NCBI GenBank assembly: GCA_041394185.1
Contig: JAWKIQ010000001.1
Coordinates: forward strand, 186,001-250,000
DNA: 64,000 nt
From: Acidimicrobiales bacterium
Lineage (GTDB): Bacteria > Actinomycetota > Acidimicrobiia > Acidimicrobiales > Poriferisodalaceae
Direction: 5' to 3'
The notes beneath the pieces were generated by a model. The model made no database searches, was not told the DNA's origin, and saw nothing but the letters and a program-made list of their open reading frames with translations. Positions 17,736 through 25,716 of this stretch are shown here, in pieces (the first letter of the stretch is position 1; each line of letters opens with the position of its first letter). Both the position numbers and the translations under genes were made by a program.

Positions 17736-17758
17736 TTCAAGTCCCCCCTCCGACACCA
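17736..17758 (+). tRNA. 3'-end fragment of a tRNA- or tmRNA-like gene (TTCAAGTC ... CACCA)
   Basis: TTCAAGT resembles a T-loop and is followed by CCCCCCTCCGACACCA, an acceptor strand ending in CCA. The 5' side (ggaggtgag) does not pair to complete a T-stem, and no anticodon arm is found, so this is only a fragment. Such 3' ends are left behind or regenerated when mobile elements integrate at tRNA or tmRNA genes. The last 17 bp recur at 22903-22919. Confidence 0.5.
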
Positions 17759-17773
17759 ATACGAAGCACCTAA

Positions 17774-17798
17774 AACCCCAGGTCACAGGCCTGGGGTT
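17774..17798 (+). terminator. Hairpin terminator after the tRNA-like 3' end
   Basis: AACCCCAGG and CCTGGGGTT form a perfect 9-bp stem with a 7-nt loop, followed by ccttcgtttt. It lies 15 bp after the CCA end, the expected place for a tRNA or tmRNA terminator. Confidence 0.65.
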
Positions 17799-17812
17799 CC
17801 TTCGTTTTCGAT

Positions 17813-17850
17813 CGCAAGTGTGTCGGTTGCTAACGGATTTGCTAACGGCA
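17813..17850. repeat. Att-like repeat copy 2
   Basis: gtgtgtcgg is followed by TTGCTAACGG and TTGCTAACGG in tandem with a 12-bp period. It matches the copies at 17585 and 22954. Confidence 0.5.
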
Positions 17851-17867
17851 AAGTGAGTTGTGGGTGC

Positions 17868-19049
17868 CGAATACTCGGCCGGGGCTGGTCAGGCGTGTGG
17901 GTGCCCGAGATCCTGTCGTTCCTGGTCAGGCGGCTGTTCTGTATTCGTTGATGAGGCCGTCGCATCGTGTGTTTCGGACGATCTGGAGGACCGGTTTGGG
18001 CCTGTCGGGCGAGTCATTTGGGGTATCGGTGGGTCGGGGAGGTTGCTGGTCGAGGGAGCGGTGGGGTCTGTGCTGGTTGTAGTGGTCGATGAATTCGACG
18101 ACGAGGCGGTGGAGCTGTCGCTGGTTCCAGATGATGGTGCGGTCGAGCAGTTCGCGGCGCAGGGTTCCGATCCAGCGTTCAGCAAAAGTGTTTGCTACCG
18201 GCGTTCGGACCGGGGTCTTGAGTACCTTCATACCTTGGGTGCGGAAGATCTCGTCGAACGCGTCGACGAATTGGCTCCCGCGGTCACGCACCAGAGCCCG
18301 GGCCGGTTCGAGCCGGTCGGAGTGGGTCAGGAACAGGTTTCGGGCGGCTTGGGTGGTCCACGGCCCTGTCGGCTTGGCGGTGATTCCGGCGAAGAACACT
18401 TCGCGGCTGGTCACGTCGATGACGAACAGTAGGTAGTAGCGGCGCAAGAACGCGGTGTCGATGGTCGCGAAGTCGCAGGCCACGGCGGCTTGGGAGCGCA
18501 GGAACTGGGTCCAGGTCACGTCGGCACGGTTGGGGGATGGGTCGATGTTGTGTTGTTTGAGGATCCGCCACACCGTCGAAGCGCCTACCTTGTGGCCAGC
18601 CCGTCGGAGTTCACCGGTGATACGTCGGTAGCCCCAGGTTGGGTTGTCGGTGGCCATCTCCACGATCAGCGCGACGACTTGGCTGTCGGTGGAGGGTCGG
18701 CCGGGACGTTTCTGAGGCTGGGTCCAGTGTCGGGCGATGCGTTTGCGGTGCATCGCAGCAGCGTCTCTGGCGTGACGATCCAGCCTTCGCGAAGTCGTCG
18801 GGGGAGTGCAGCTGCGATAGCGCCGAGCAGTGTTCGGTCGTCGTCGTTGATTGCGGGCCGGTCGAACTGGCGGCGCGGCACGGTGAGCTGGTGGCGTAGG
18901 ACGATGATCTCGATGTCCTTGGAGCGCCCAGACCGCACCGCGAGCCGTGCGAGCAGGGCCAAGAATCGGTACAGAATACGAAACACGGGATGCCAGGATG
19001 GAGGGCATCGCCCCTGGTCAGACACCATGACCCTATTTCGGGCACCCAC
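17868..19049 (-). mobile_element. DDE element with GTGGGTGCCCGA ends, plus an outer end fragment
   Basis: The element proper spans 17897-19049. The 12-bp GTGGGTGCCCGA at 17897 is perfectly repeated in inverted form at the right end. A further left-end fragment (gtgggtgccgaatactcgg) lies directly outside at 17868-17896. The layout and C-terminal coding region (EYRTAA) match the GTGTGGTGCCCGG type, so it is a divergent subgroup. Its transposase is frameshifted. The right end is duplicated at 19064-19101. Confidence 0.75.
17926..18986 (-). pseudogene. DDE transposase of the GTGGGTGCCCGA subgroup, frameshifted
   Basis: The N-terminal part from about GTG 18986 (FRILYRFLALLARLAVRSGR) runs to ETLLRC near 18755. 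The remainder, from HRKRIARHWTQPQKRPGRPS through ACDFATIDT, RDRGSQF and FAERW to NEYRTAA, is in another frame. One single-base shift therefore splits an otherwise complete protein of about 350 residues. The first core motif reads CDFATID instead of CDFFTVD. Confidence 0.8.
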
Positions 19050-19101
19050 AGGAGGGCAAACGACCTGGTCAGACACTATGGCCCTATTTCGGGCACCCAC
19101 A
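19013..19101. repeat. Direct duplication of the transposon right end
   Basis: Two units of about 38 bp (19013-19050 and 19064-19101), offset by 51 bp, both contain cctggtcagacac and ccctatttcgggcacccaca. They differ at only a few positions. This could come from one-ended transposition or from insertion of a second copy later deleted. Confidence 0.7.
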
Positions 19102-19104
19102 AAG

Positions 19105-19165
19105 GAGGGGAACCGGTACCCGGCGAACGCAGCAGGCTCAGAACGACCTTGGCGACACGCGCGAG
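19105..19165 (-). pseudogene. IS6 transposase N-terminal relic
   Basis: The sequence gggaaccggtacccggcgaa and the following 40 bp match the IS6 transposase coding region at about 930-985 with scattered substitutions. Only about 20 codons remain. Confidence 0.6.
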
Positions 19166-19186
19166 TAATCGGCCCCTACACGAATC

Positions 19187-20074
19187 TCAGCAAGCGTCCT
19201 GCTCGGTCAGCTCTGCCAGCCTTTCGGGGTCGTCAAGCTGATAACAGGGTGAGTCAGGTCCGTGGAGGTTCTCGTCGTGGCGCACGCCGCCTTCCGGCAC
19301 TCCGGCCTCGAGCAGTTCCTCGCGGCTCATGTCAGGCGTTTGCGGCACTGGAAGGGGCACTCCGTGATTGATTAGCGCGTCGATGTCATCAACGCTGGTC
19401 TCGAACGCGGTGCCGGGCAGCCGATGCTCGAACGCGCCGCGCGCACCTGCGGCGATAATGCCGCCTGGTCCCAACTTGACCAGCCGTCCGTCGCTGATCG
19501 TGAGGAGTCCAGCAGCGTGATCATCGAACCGGCCGAACACTAGCCACTGGTGGCGCGCCTCCTTGGCTTCGAGTTCGGGCCGCAGCAGATCAATTGGTTC
19601 GACGGCAATCCGTGCAAGTCCGTCCTCGTAACGAATCAGGGCCGGGTGACCGACCGTCACTCTGTCTCCCGCAGTCGTTCCCGAGAGCAAGCGATCAACC
19701 CGGAATTCGAGTCCGTCGTATACAACGGTGCTGTGATCGTCGATGGTCGGATCTGTCACGAGACGCACTTCTGCTACGTCGGCGGACGAGCCTATAAGCG
19801 TGCCGACGAAGACTAGGTCTGACTCGTCGATCAGCTCCGCAACATCTGCGACGGGCAGGCGCCAAAAAGCCAGGCTCGATTCGCCGATGCCAACGTCGGT
19901 ATCGAAGAAGCGGCCTTCGTACAGGCTTTCGTTGGCGGGGGAGGGTTGGGGCGGTTGTTCTGTTTGCGAAGGCGCTGTTTCGGCGCTGTTCTCCGGGGCA
20001 CCATCGCCCGAACACGCCGAAGCGAGCGCGACGGCAAGAAGCAAGCCAGCCAGCCATTTTACGGACGGACCCAT
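19187..20074 (-). CDS. Secreted lipoprotein downstream of the metalloprotease
   Basis: The 295-residue protein starts at ATG 20074 with GAGGTGG 8 nt upstream. Its first residues (MGPSVKWLAGLLLAVALASA then C) form a lipoprotein signal. A Pro/Gln-rich linker precedes a globular part (DLVFVGTLIGSSADVAEVRL ... FRVDRLLSGTTAGDRVTVGH) that reads like a small beta-barrel. The C-terminal region has two further Cys. I know no family for it. Its RBS lies inside the end of the metalloprotease gene, so the two are coupled. It could be a substrate, inhibitor or cell-surface partner. Confidence 0.7.
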   Translation of the reverse strand: MGPSVKWLAGLLLAVALASACSGDGAPENSAETAPSQTEQPPQPSPANESLYEGRFFDTDVGIGESSLAFWRLPVADVAELIDESDLVFVGTLIGSSADVAEVRLVTDPTIDDHSTVVYDGLEFRVDRLLSGTTAGDRVTVGHPALIRYEDGLARIAVEPIDLLRPELEAKEARHQWLVFGRFDDHAAGLLTISDGRLVKLGPGGIIAAGARGAFEHRLPGTAFETSVDDIDALINHGVPLPVPQTPDMSREELLEAGVPEGGVRHDENLHGPDSPCYQLDDPERLAELTEQDAC

Positions 20075-20078
20075 CGTG

Positions 20079-20991
20079 CTACCACCTCGCATTGATCACG
20101 TTGGTCTCGGTCGAGTTGTATTTCGCCGTGTGACCGCCAGTCATGCAACTCGTCTGTGTGGTTCCGCCGTCGTCGAAGCCGATCGTGTGGCCGAGTTCGT
20201 GGCAGACGAGGTTGTTCTGCATGTGCGACGGCAGGTTTTCCGCGGTTTCGCTCATCGTCAGATAGAAGCGATCACAGACGCCCGTGTGAGCGTGAGAGCA
20301 CCAGGTCTGGCCTGGTGCCGATTGACTCTGCACCCACCACCACACGTCAACCCAACTCTGCTGCGATGAGTACTCGTGGAACCCTAGATCTGTGGGTTCA
20401 ACTGCGTACTCACCGCCGGGGCCTCGAAATCGCCAGATCCACTCGGTCTCGTCCGCGGGGAAGGCCTCCGCACTCACCCAGTAGTGGGCGCTACCGTCAG
20501 CCCAGCCGTGGGGGTTCGGGCTCGGGGCGTTCAGTCCAGAGCCCGAGGTGCCACCAGAAGCCGTGTACAAGACCGCCGAGATGGAGTTGTACACCTTGAG
20601 GCTTGCAGTTCTTGGTCAATACCCATGTGGATCCTGGGTTGCCTCCAGTGCCGGCCTGCCACTGGGGTACCCAGCTCAGGTTATAAACGACAAGGTTGCC
20701 GTCGACCTGGAGCTTCGCCCTGAAGTTGCTGCCGAATGTGTATGTTGCAAACTCAACCGTCACTCCGCCGCCGGATAGATGGCGATACAGGACCAGATTC
20801 CCGTCGGTCTGCATTCGCAGCTCGCAGGTGCCGACCCAGATCGACTGGCCCCCGAAAAGCGTTCGATCCGAGTTGTTTGTATGGTATGCCTCGGCCTCAG
20901 CCGGGTCCGCTGTCGCCCAGCCTCCGAATACGAAGAGCACCACTACGACACATACGCCGAGCCGGTTCAAGTGCAGAACCGAGCGACCCAT
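20079..20991 (-). pseudogene. Secreted bulb-lectin plus matrixin-like metalloprotease, split by a frameshift
   Basis: From ATG 20991 the first frame gives a signal peptide (GVCVVVVLFVFGGWATADP) and a B-lectin domain with two copies of the mannose-lectin motif (MQTDGNLVLY, LQVDGNLVVY) through STWVLTKNCKPQ. Near 20600 the reading shifts one base into a second frame (VYNSISAVLYTASGGTSGSG). That frame contains the zinc site HELGHTIGFDDGG and a met-turn (TSCMTGG), ending NVINARW. The parts fit one exported protein of about 300 residues. Either this is a real frameshift, a sequencing error, or the second frame initiates at GTG 20594 as its own gene without a signal peptide. Confidence 0.7.
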
Positions 20992-21094
20992 CACACCACC
21001 CCACCTTGATCTTGGCGCGACTACAGTCGCGCCAGTCAATTCGATCGACAACTACCGACATGACAGTAAGGGCCGGAGCCCCCACCTGTCGAGG

Positions 21095-21262
21095 GTGTGC
21101 TGGGACCGTTGAGGTCGGTCTTTCCTTTGAAGTAGCGGGCCTTGCGGTCGGGGCGGTCGACTTCGACGAGTTGGTGGCCTGCGGTTGTGAGGTGTCGGGC
21201 GATACCTGCGCCCGATGCTCCGGTCTCCTCGATGCCAACAGTGTCGATTGTCCCGAAGCTGG
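21095..21262 (-). pseudogene. IS110-family transposase fragment
   Basis: Reverse translation gives VGIEETGASGAGIARHLTTA, then GHQLVEVDRPDRKARYFKGK and TD. This is the conserved N-terminal DEDD region of an IS110 enzyme, from a different lineage than the one at 1345. Only about 55 codons remain. Confidence 0.75.
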
Positions 21263-21295
21263 TCAGTCAGGTCTCGAGCAAGTGGTGTCCGTCAG

Positions 21296-21870
21296 TGTGC
21301 CGCTCGAATTTTTGGTCGTGGCGGGTCAGGCTGCGATTCTGTATTCGTGGATGAGTCCGTCGCATCGAGTGGTTCGCCGCACGATGACGGTCGCAGGCGA
21401 CATTTCGGGTGGCTCGGCGACCGGTAACGGTGGTTGTTGTCCAAGCGACTGGTGAGGCCGTGCTTGTCTTGGTGGTCTGTGTCGTCGTGGACCTGTCGTC
21501 CGAGCGGACGCTGGTGCCGGATGATGGTGCGAGAAGCTCGGGGTGGATCGATCCGATCCAGCGCTCCGCGAATGTGTTGGCTACCGGGACCCGCACAGGT
21601 GTCTTGAGGATCTTGAGGATCTTGAGTCCTTCGGTGCGGAACACCTCGTCAAACGCGTCGACGAACTGGCTGCCACGGTCACGAACGAGCGCTCGGGCGT
21701 CTTCGAGACGTTCGCTGTGGCCGATGAGCAGGTTTCTCGCGGCTTGTGTGGTCCGTTCTCCGGTTGGGTAGGCGGTGACGCCGGCGAAGATCACCTCTCG
21801 GGTGCGCACTTTGATGAAGAACAGGACGTATTAGCGGCGCAGGAACGCAGTGTCGACGGTGAACAAGTCG
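21296..21870 (-). pseudogene. C-terminal relic of a GTGTGGTGCCCGG-type transposase
   Basis: A decayed left end (gtgccgctcgaatttttgg) and a stop codon at 21326 precede a minus-strand fragment with REVIFAGVTAYPTGERTTQA, VRDRGSQFVDAFDEVFRTEG and NTFAERWIGS. The middle contains a 9-bp duplication (KILKILK) and frameshifts, and an in-frame stop lies near 21832. It is clearly inactive. Confidence 0.75.
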
Positions 21871-21930
21871 CAGGCCAATGCTCTGAGCTGCTCGACGCGA
21901 TTTCGGCAACCTCACGCGAACACCGCGAGA

Positions 21931-21958
21931 TTGACTTCTGAATTAGTTCAGATATTCT
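21931..21958 (+). promoter_or_regulatory. Promoter with internal palindrome before the antitoxin gene
   Basis: TTGACT (21931-21936) and TATTCT (21953-21958) are separated by 16 bp. The palindrome CTGAATTAGTTCAG (21938-21951) fills the spacer. The ATG is only 7 nt after the -10 box and lacks a Shine-Dalgarno, so the transcript is probably leaderless. An antitoxin bound to the palindrome would block RNA polymerase directly. Confidence 0.6.
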
Positions 21959-21964
21959 GCCCCT

Positions 21965-22420
21965 ATGCGAGTTGTGGAGCGTCCGTTCTCAGAGTTCTTG
22001 CGTCAGCCCAACGACGTGGTCGCTGAGCTGGCCGAGCATGATGTGGTGCTGCGGCGCCGCAACGCGCCCGCGCTGCGATTGACTCAGGCTGATCGTGATG
22101 ACGACCGGTCCGAAGCCTTTGAAGCTCTAGCGCGTTTGTTGCGGAACCTTGCGGTGCACAACGCTGCGGCGCTCGATAGCGCTGTGGAAGAGGCGTTTGG
22201 GTGGTCGATGTTTCTGCCCGCTACTGATCGTGCGCTGTTTGTTGAGGAGTTGACCAGAACCCTGGTAGGTGCGGCCGATGTCGACAACTTCGCACCGGTC
22301 GCCCAGCTTCTTCGGGAGTGGAAGGCCACTGCCGAGGTGCACGCCGATCCGGCGCTCGCTCGTCGCCTTCGCGAGCCAGTCGCTGCAGACGGCGGTGCGG
22401 TGACCGTGGCTGGTGCCTGA
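21965..22420 (+). CDS. Putative antitoxin, Phd-like start
   Basis: The 151-residue protein opens MRVVERPFSEFLRQPNDVVA and continues DVVLRRRNAPALRLTQAD. This resembles the short Phd/YefM-type beta-strand/helix N-terminus of actinobacterial prevent-host-death proteins. The longer helical C-terminal part (DNFAPVAQLLREWKATAEVH) would bind the toxin. The next gene begins 3 bp after the stop. The pair recalls actinobacterial pairs annotated as prevent-host-death antitoxin with a small RelE-like toxin. Confidence 0.6.
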   Translation: MRVVERPFSEFLRQPNDVVAELAEHDVVLRRRNAPALRLTQADRDDDRSEAFEALARLLRNLAVHNAAALDSAVEEAFGWSMFLPATDRALFVEELTRTLVGAADVDNFAPVAQLLREWKATAEVHADPALARRLREPVAADGGAVTVAGA

Positions 22421-22423
22421 CCA

Positions 22424-22768
22424 GTGCCAAAGCGCAAGGAGCGAATTGCGCCACCGCCTGCTAGGGCTGGTTGGGACTTCCGATACGCCAACAGCGACGC
22501 CGTGAAGGGATGGGATCAGATCTGCTCGGCTGCGGCAGCCAACGCTAGAACGGCGTGGGAGCGCATTACTTCCGATCCGCGTCAGCGTGACTCGCGTCAG
22601 CATCCGCTGAAGGGCTCCCTTGGTCGGCGAAGCGTGAATGGCGTCGACATGGAACAGTGGCAATATGAGGTCACTGCGGGCGGGCGGCTCTGGTATTGCA
22701 TCGACGACCGATCGCGGACGGTATGGCTTACAGACGCTCACGTCGGACACCCGAAAGCGACCGAGTAG
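22424..22768 (+). CDS. Putative RelE/ParE-like toxin
   Basis: The 114-residue basic protein starts at GTG 22424 (MPKRKERIAPPPARAGWDFR). It contains KGWDQICSAAAANARTAWER, then HPLKGSLGRRSVNGVDMEQW and QYEVTAGGRLWYCIDDRSRT. The order helix-helix-LKG-beta strands-YxxD fits a RelE/ParE fold, in which the C-terminal strands hold the basic RNA-contacting residues. The gene order antitoxin then toxin and the tight spacing support the call. Biochemical activity is not shown. Confidence 0.6.
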   Translation: MPKRKERIAPPPARAGWDFRYANSDAVKGWDQICSAAAANARTAWERITSDPRQRDSRQHPLKGSLGRRSVNGVDMEQWQYEVTAGGRLWYCIDDRSRTVWLTDAHVGHPKATE

Positions 22769-22902
22769 GCGAGAATTGAGCTCTGATGCCAGCGCCCCAG
22801 GTGGGCCGAAAGTGGTGTGTGACCACGGGAAACGTCAGGCCTCCTAGGCCGCCAACGCCAATCCGATCCAGCCGCTGCGATGGCGTGGGTTAAGGGTTGT
22901 AT

Positions 22903-22919
22903 TCCCCCCTCCGACACCA
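22903..22919 (+). repeat. Second copy of the tRNA-like 3' end
   Basis: The 17 bp tcccccctccgacacca are identical to 17742-17758, and the following sequence again contains ccaggtca. The T-loop part is not preserved here. With copy 1 it brackets about 5.2 kb, as attL/attR of an integrated element would. Confidence 0.55.
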
Positions 22920-22953
22920 TCGAAATCCCAGGTCAGAGCCGGTGCAGAGGCTC

Positions 22954-22989
22954 CCAGGGGTGTCGTTTGCAAATGGATTTGCCAACGGG
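22954..22989. repeat. Att-like repeat copy 3
   Basis: caggggtgtcg is followed by TTGCAAATGG and TTGCCAACGG with a 12-bp period. It is the third copy of the unit found at 17585 and 17813 and lies 35 bp after the second tRNA-like end. Confidence 0.5.
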
Positions 22990-23000
22990 AGTTTGACCTT

Positions 23001-24160
23001 GTGGGGCTCGGAAACTCTGTCGTGGCTGGCCAGGCAGCGCTTTCGTATTCGTTGATGAGTCCGTCGCAGCGGGTCGTTCTGAGCACGGCGACGCTGGCTG
23101 GCATCGATAGCGGGTGGTCGAGCGCGGCTTCGGGCGGCCGCTGTTCGAGGGAGCGGTGAGGCCGGTGCTCGTTGTCGTGCCCGATGTAGTCGATGACGAG
23201 GGGTTCGAGCGGGCGGCGGTTCCAGGCGATGGTGCGATCGAGGAGTTCTCGTCGGATCGAGCCGATACAGCGTTCAGCGAACGCGTTCGCTACTGGGGTC
23301 CGGGCCGGAGTCTTGAGGATCTTGAGGCCTTCGGTTCGGAGGATCTCGTCGAAGGCGGCGATGAACTGGCTGGCTCGGTCGTGGACTAGCGCGCGGGCAC
23401 CGGTGAGCTGGTCGGTGTGTTTGGGGAACAAGTTGCGGGCGGCTTGGGTGGTCCAGGCGCCGGCCGGGTTCGTGGTGAGACCGGCGAAGACCACCTGGCG
23501 CGTCTCGACTTAGATGAAGAAGAGGACGTAGTAGCGGCGAAGGCGGGCGGTGTCGACGGTGAAGAAGTCACATGCGACGGCTGCTTGGGAGCGTAGGAAC
23601 TTGGTCCAGGTCACCTGGGAACGTTTCGGTGCGGGGTCGATGTTGTTGTCTTTGAGGATCTGCCACACGGTCGTCTGGGCGATCTTGTGGCCGAGGCCGA
23701 CGAGTTCGCGGTGTATCCGCCGGTAGCCCCATGTCGGGTTCTCGGCGTCCAACCTGATCACCAGCAGTTTGAATTCGGCGAGCGTGGCCGGTCGACCGGT
23801 TCGCTCTGTCTGCTGTTGGTAGGTCCACCGTCGTGCGACCAGTCGCCGGTGCCAGCCGAGCACTGTTTCGAGTTTCACGGTCAACAGCACCTTGTCGAGC
23901 CGCCCGCGGTCGAACTCCCGGCTGGAGCGGCCGGTGTGAAACGGGTGCGGTTGAATTGGCGTTGCAGCACGCGGATCTGATGGCGGACAGCGAGGATCCT
24001 GGCGACTCGATCCTCACCAGACCAGCCGAAGGCCAACACGGTCGAACGCCAGCCGGACAAGCCACGGCACCAGCTCGCTCATTTGCCGTTTCACTCGCCG
24101 AAGGGCAGGCACCGAAAACCGCCTCCCACTTGCTACAACGTATTCTCGGCTCCCGCGAGC
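23001..24160 (-). pseudogene. Decayed DDE transposon, full length but disrupted
   Basis: The left end (gtggggctcggaaactctg, 23001) is of the GTGTGGTGCCCGG type, while the right end (ctacaacgtattctcggc, to about 24160) is of the TGCCGAGAAT type. The transposase reads in pieces: an N-terminal part before about 23890 is frameshifted. A middle part has ENPTWGYRRIHRELVGLGHK and ACDFFTVDT. An in-frame stop lies near 23513. The C-terminal part has HDRASQF (Arg-Gly changed to Arg-Ala), FAERC and a lost stop codon. It is long dead. Confidence 0.75.
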
Positions 24161-24265
24161 TCAGAGGCTGGTGACCATCGCGGGCATGGGGACCGGCGTC
24201 GTCTAATGCCAGGCTGGTCGGGGAAATCCCGAGCGCATCGACTGGTCTGTTCGTAGTCTGCGCTG

Positions 24266-25207
24266 ATGACCGACCCGATCGAATCGTTCCGAAGTGGGCT
24301 CGAGTATCTGGAGACGGTAACGACGCTGCTCCACCGTGTTCGGACCGCTCACCCGACAGCAGGCCTGTACGAGGCAGCCGAGGTGCAGTGGTGGTGGGCC
24401 CAGAACCCCCGCGCGAGCGATGACTACGATCAGCTGTTCTGGTTCGACGACCAAGGCCAACCGGTAGCGGGTGTCATCGCCACCGACTTCGGTGACGCGA
24501 CGCAGTTGGACCCGATCGTGCTCCACGACGCCACTCCGGAGTGGACCGCACAGGTAATGCAGCGTGGCCTCGAGCATGCCAACAGATTGGGCCTCGAAAC
24601 GGTCTGCTTGGAAGTCGACCGCGCTGACGATGTTCTGCGATCGGTGCTCACCGAGCGTGGTTTCGCGATTGAGGAGGACGGGTTGGTCGAGTCCTGGCTG
24701 CCTGCCGAATCCCGGCCACCGATCAGCGCCCTCCATGAGGGATATCGTTTGCTTGACCGGAGCACCGCCGCCGACCGCCCTCACCACATGATTCATGAGC
24801 GTCGGAACCACCTCGACCCGGAGCCACGCCTCAAGCAAACGTCGCTGTACCGTTCGGATCTCGACCTAGCCGTCTACGACGAACACGGAAACGTCGCCGG
24901 CTATGGCCTGTGCTGGTATGACCCCGTATCCGCGGTCGGCGCCATCGAACCCATGCGAACCGAGGACAAGCACCAACAGCGCGGGATTGCACGCCACATC
25001 CTTACCTCTGGCATCGACCGCCTGGCACGCGCCGGAGCGACGCGCATCAAGATCTGCTTTGAGCCCAGCAACCCCGCCTCCGGACACCTCTACCGCAGCG
25101 CTGGCTTCGAACCCCATCGCCAGAATGACATCTTCGTCGGTCCGACAGGCGCCGGACCAGGCGAAGAGACGCCCCCCGAGGCGCTCGGCAGTCGAGAGCG
25201 ACGATGA
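24266..25207 (+). CDS. GNAT-family N-acetyltransferase, two-domain
   Basis: The 313-residue protein has a weak first GNAT half (residues about 1-145). The second half carries DLAVYDEHGNVAGYGLCWYD, GAIEPMRTEDKHQQRGIARH and then LYRSAGFEP, the standard acetyl-CoA loop and C-terminal strand. Such tandem GNATs acetylate small amines or antibiotics; the substrate is not predictable. It begins about 100 bp after a dead transposon end and marks the return of ordinary genes. Its downstream neighbour is a MarR fragment. Confidence 0.8.
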   Translation: MTDPIESFRSGLEYLETVTTLLHRVRTAHPTAGLYEAAEVQWWWAQNPRASDDYDQLFWFDDQGQPVAGVIATDFGDATQLDPIVLHDATPEWTAQVMQRGLEHANRLGLETVCLEVDRADDVLRSVLTERGFAIEEDGLVESWLPAESRPPISALHEGYRLLDRSTAADRPHHMIHERRNHLDPEPRLKQTSLYRSDLDLAVYDEHGNVAGYGLCWYDPVSAVGAIEPMRTEDKHQQRGIARHILTSGIDRLARAGATRIKICFEPSNPASGHLYRSAGFEPHRQNDIFVGPTGAGPGEETPPEALGSRERR

Positions 25208-25239
25208 CCGACCGGGTTTTCCACAACCAGGACTTCGAT

Positions 25240-25562
25240 CCACCGGGGGCTTCGTCACCGCCACCGAGGGGCTGTCCCGGCAGGAGCTGGCCGCCCGCCT
25301 CGGCCTCGACCCGGCTATCGTCGTCGGGCTGGTCGACGGCCTCGAGGACCGCGGGCTCCTGGTCCGGAGAAGGGATCCCGAGGATCGGCGCCGGAACGTC
25401 CTGACGCTGACCCGAGCGGGATCGGCATTGCGCACGAAGGCCATACGATCGGTCCGCACGATCGAGGACGGCTTCCTGGCCCCCCTGCCCGACGCGCAAC
25501 GCGCCAACCTGCGGACCGCACTCCAGGCCGTCCTGGCCCCCCGGCTGGCCTGGCTCGACTGA
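25240..25562 (+). pseudogene. MarR-family regulator, 5'-truncated
   Basis: The frame reads EGLSRQELAARLGLDPAIVV, GLVDGLEDRGLLVRRRDPED and RRRNVLTLTRAGSALRTKAI, the recognition helix and wing of a MarR protein, then the C-terminal dimer helix to LAWLD. The N-terminal 40-50 residues are missing and there is no good start codon in frame. It is a fragment of a regulator, perhaps once linked to a neighbouring enzyme gene. Confidence 0.7.
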
Positions 25563-25700
25563 GCGACCGAACCGATGAAGGGGGCACCGTTGCGGAAGGT
25601 GACCTTGTCGTCAACGGGTCCGAAGTAGTCGCGGGGGCGGGCCTCCTGATCGAAACCGCGCCGGCTGTAGAAGCGGCGGGCTTGCTCGTCGTCGTGGGCT
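25563..25700 (-). pseudogene. Possible GNAT C-terminal fragment
   Basis: On the minus strand about 40 codons read DDEQARRFYSRRGFDQEARP and continue with DYFGPVDDKVTF. The ARRFYSRRGF motif is typical of the last helix and strand of GNAT enzymes. No start exists and the piece is short, so this call is weak. Confidence 0.35.
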
Positions 25701-25716
25701 CTGGAGGCATGGCAAC

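Noticed and set aside
17736..17758. Complete tRNA gene
   Set aside because: Only the T-loop and acceptor 3' strand are seen; neither the T-stem nor the anticodon and D arms can be folded from the upstream sequence.
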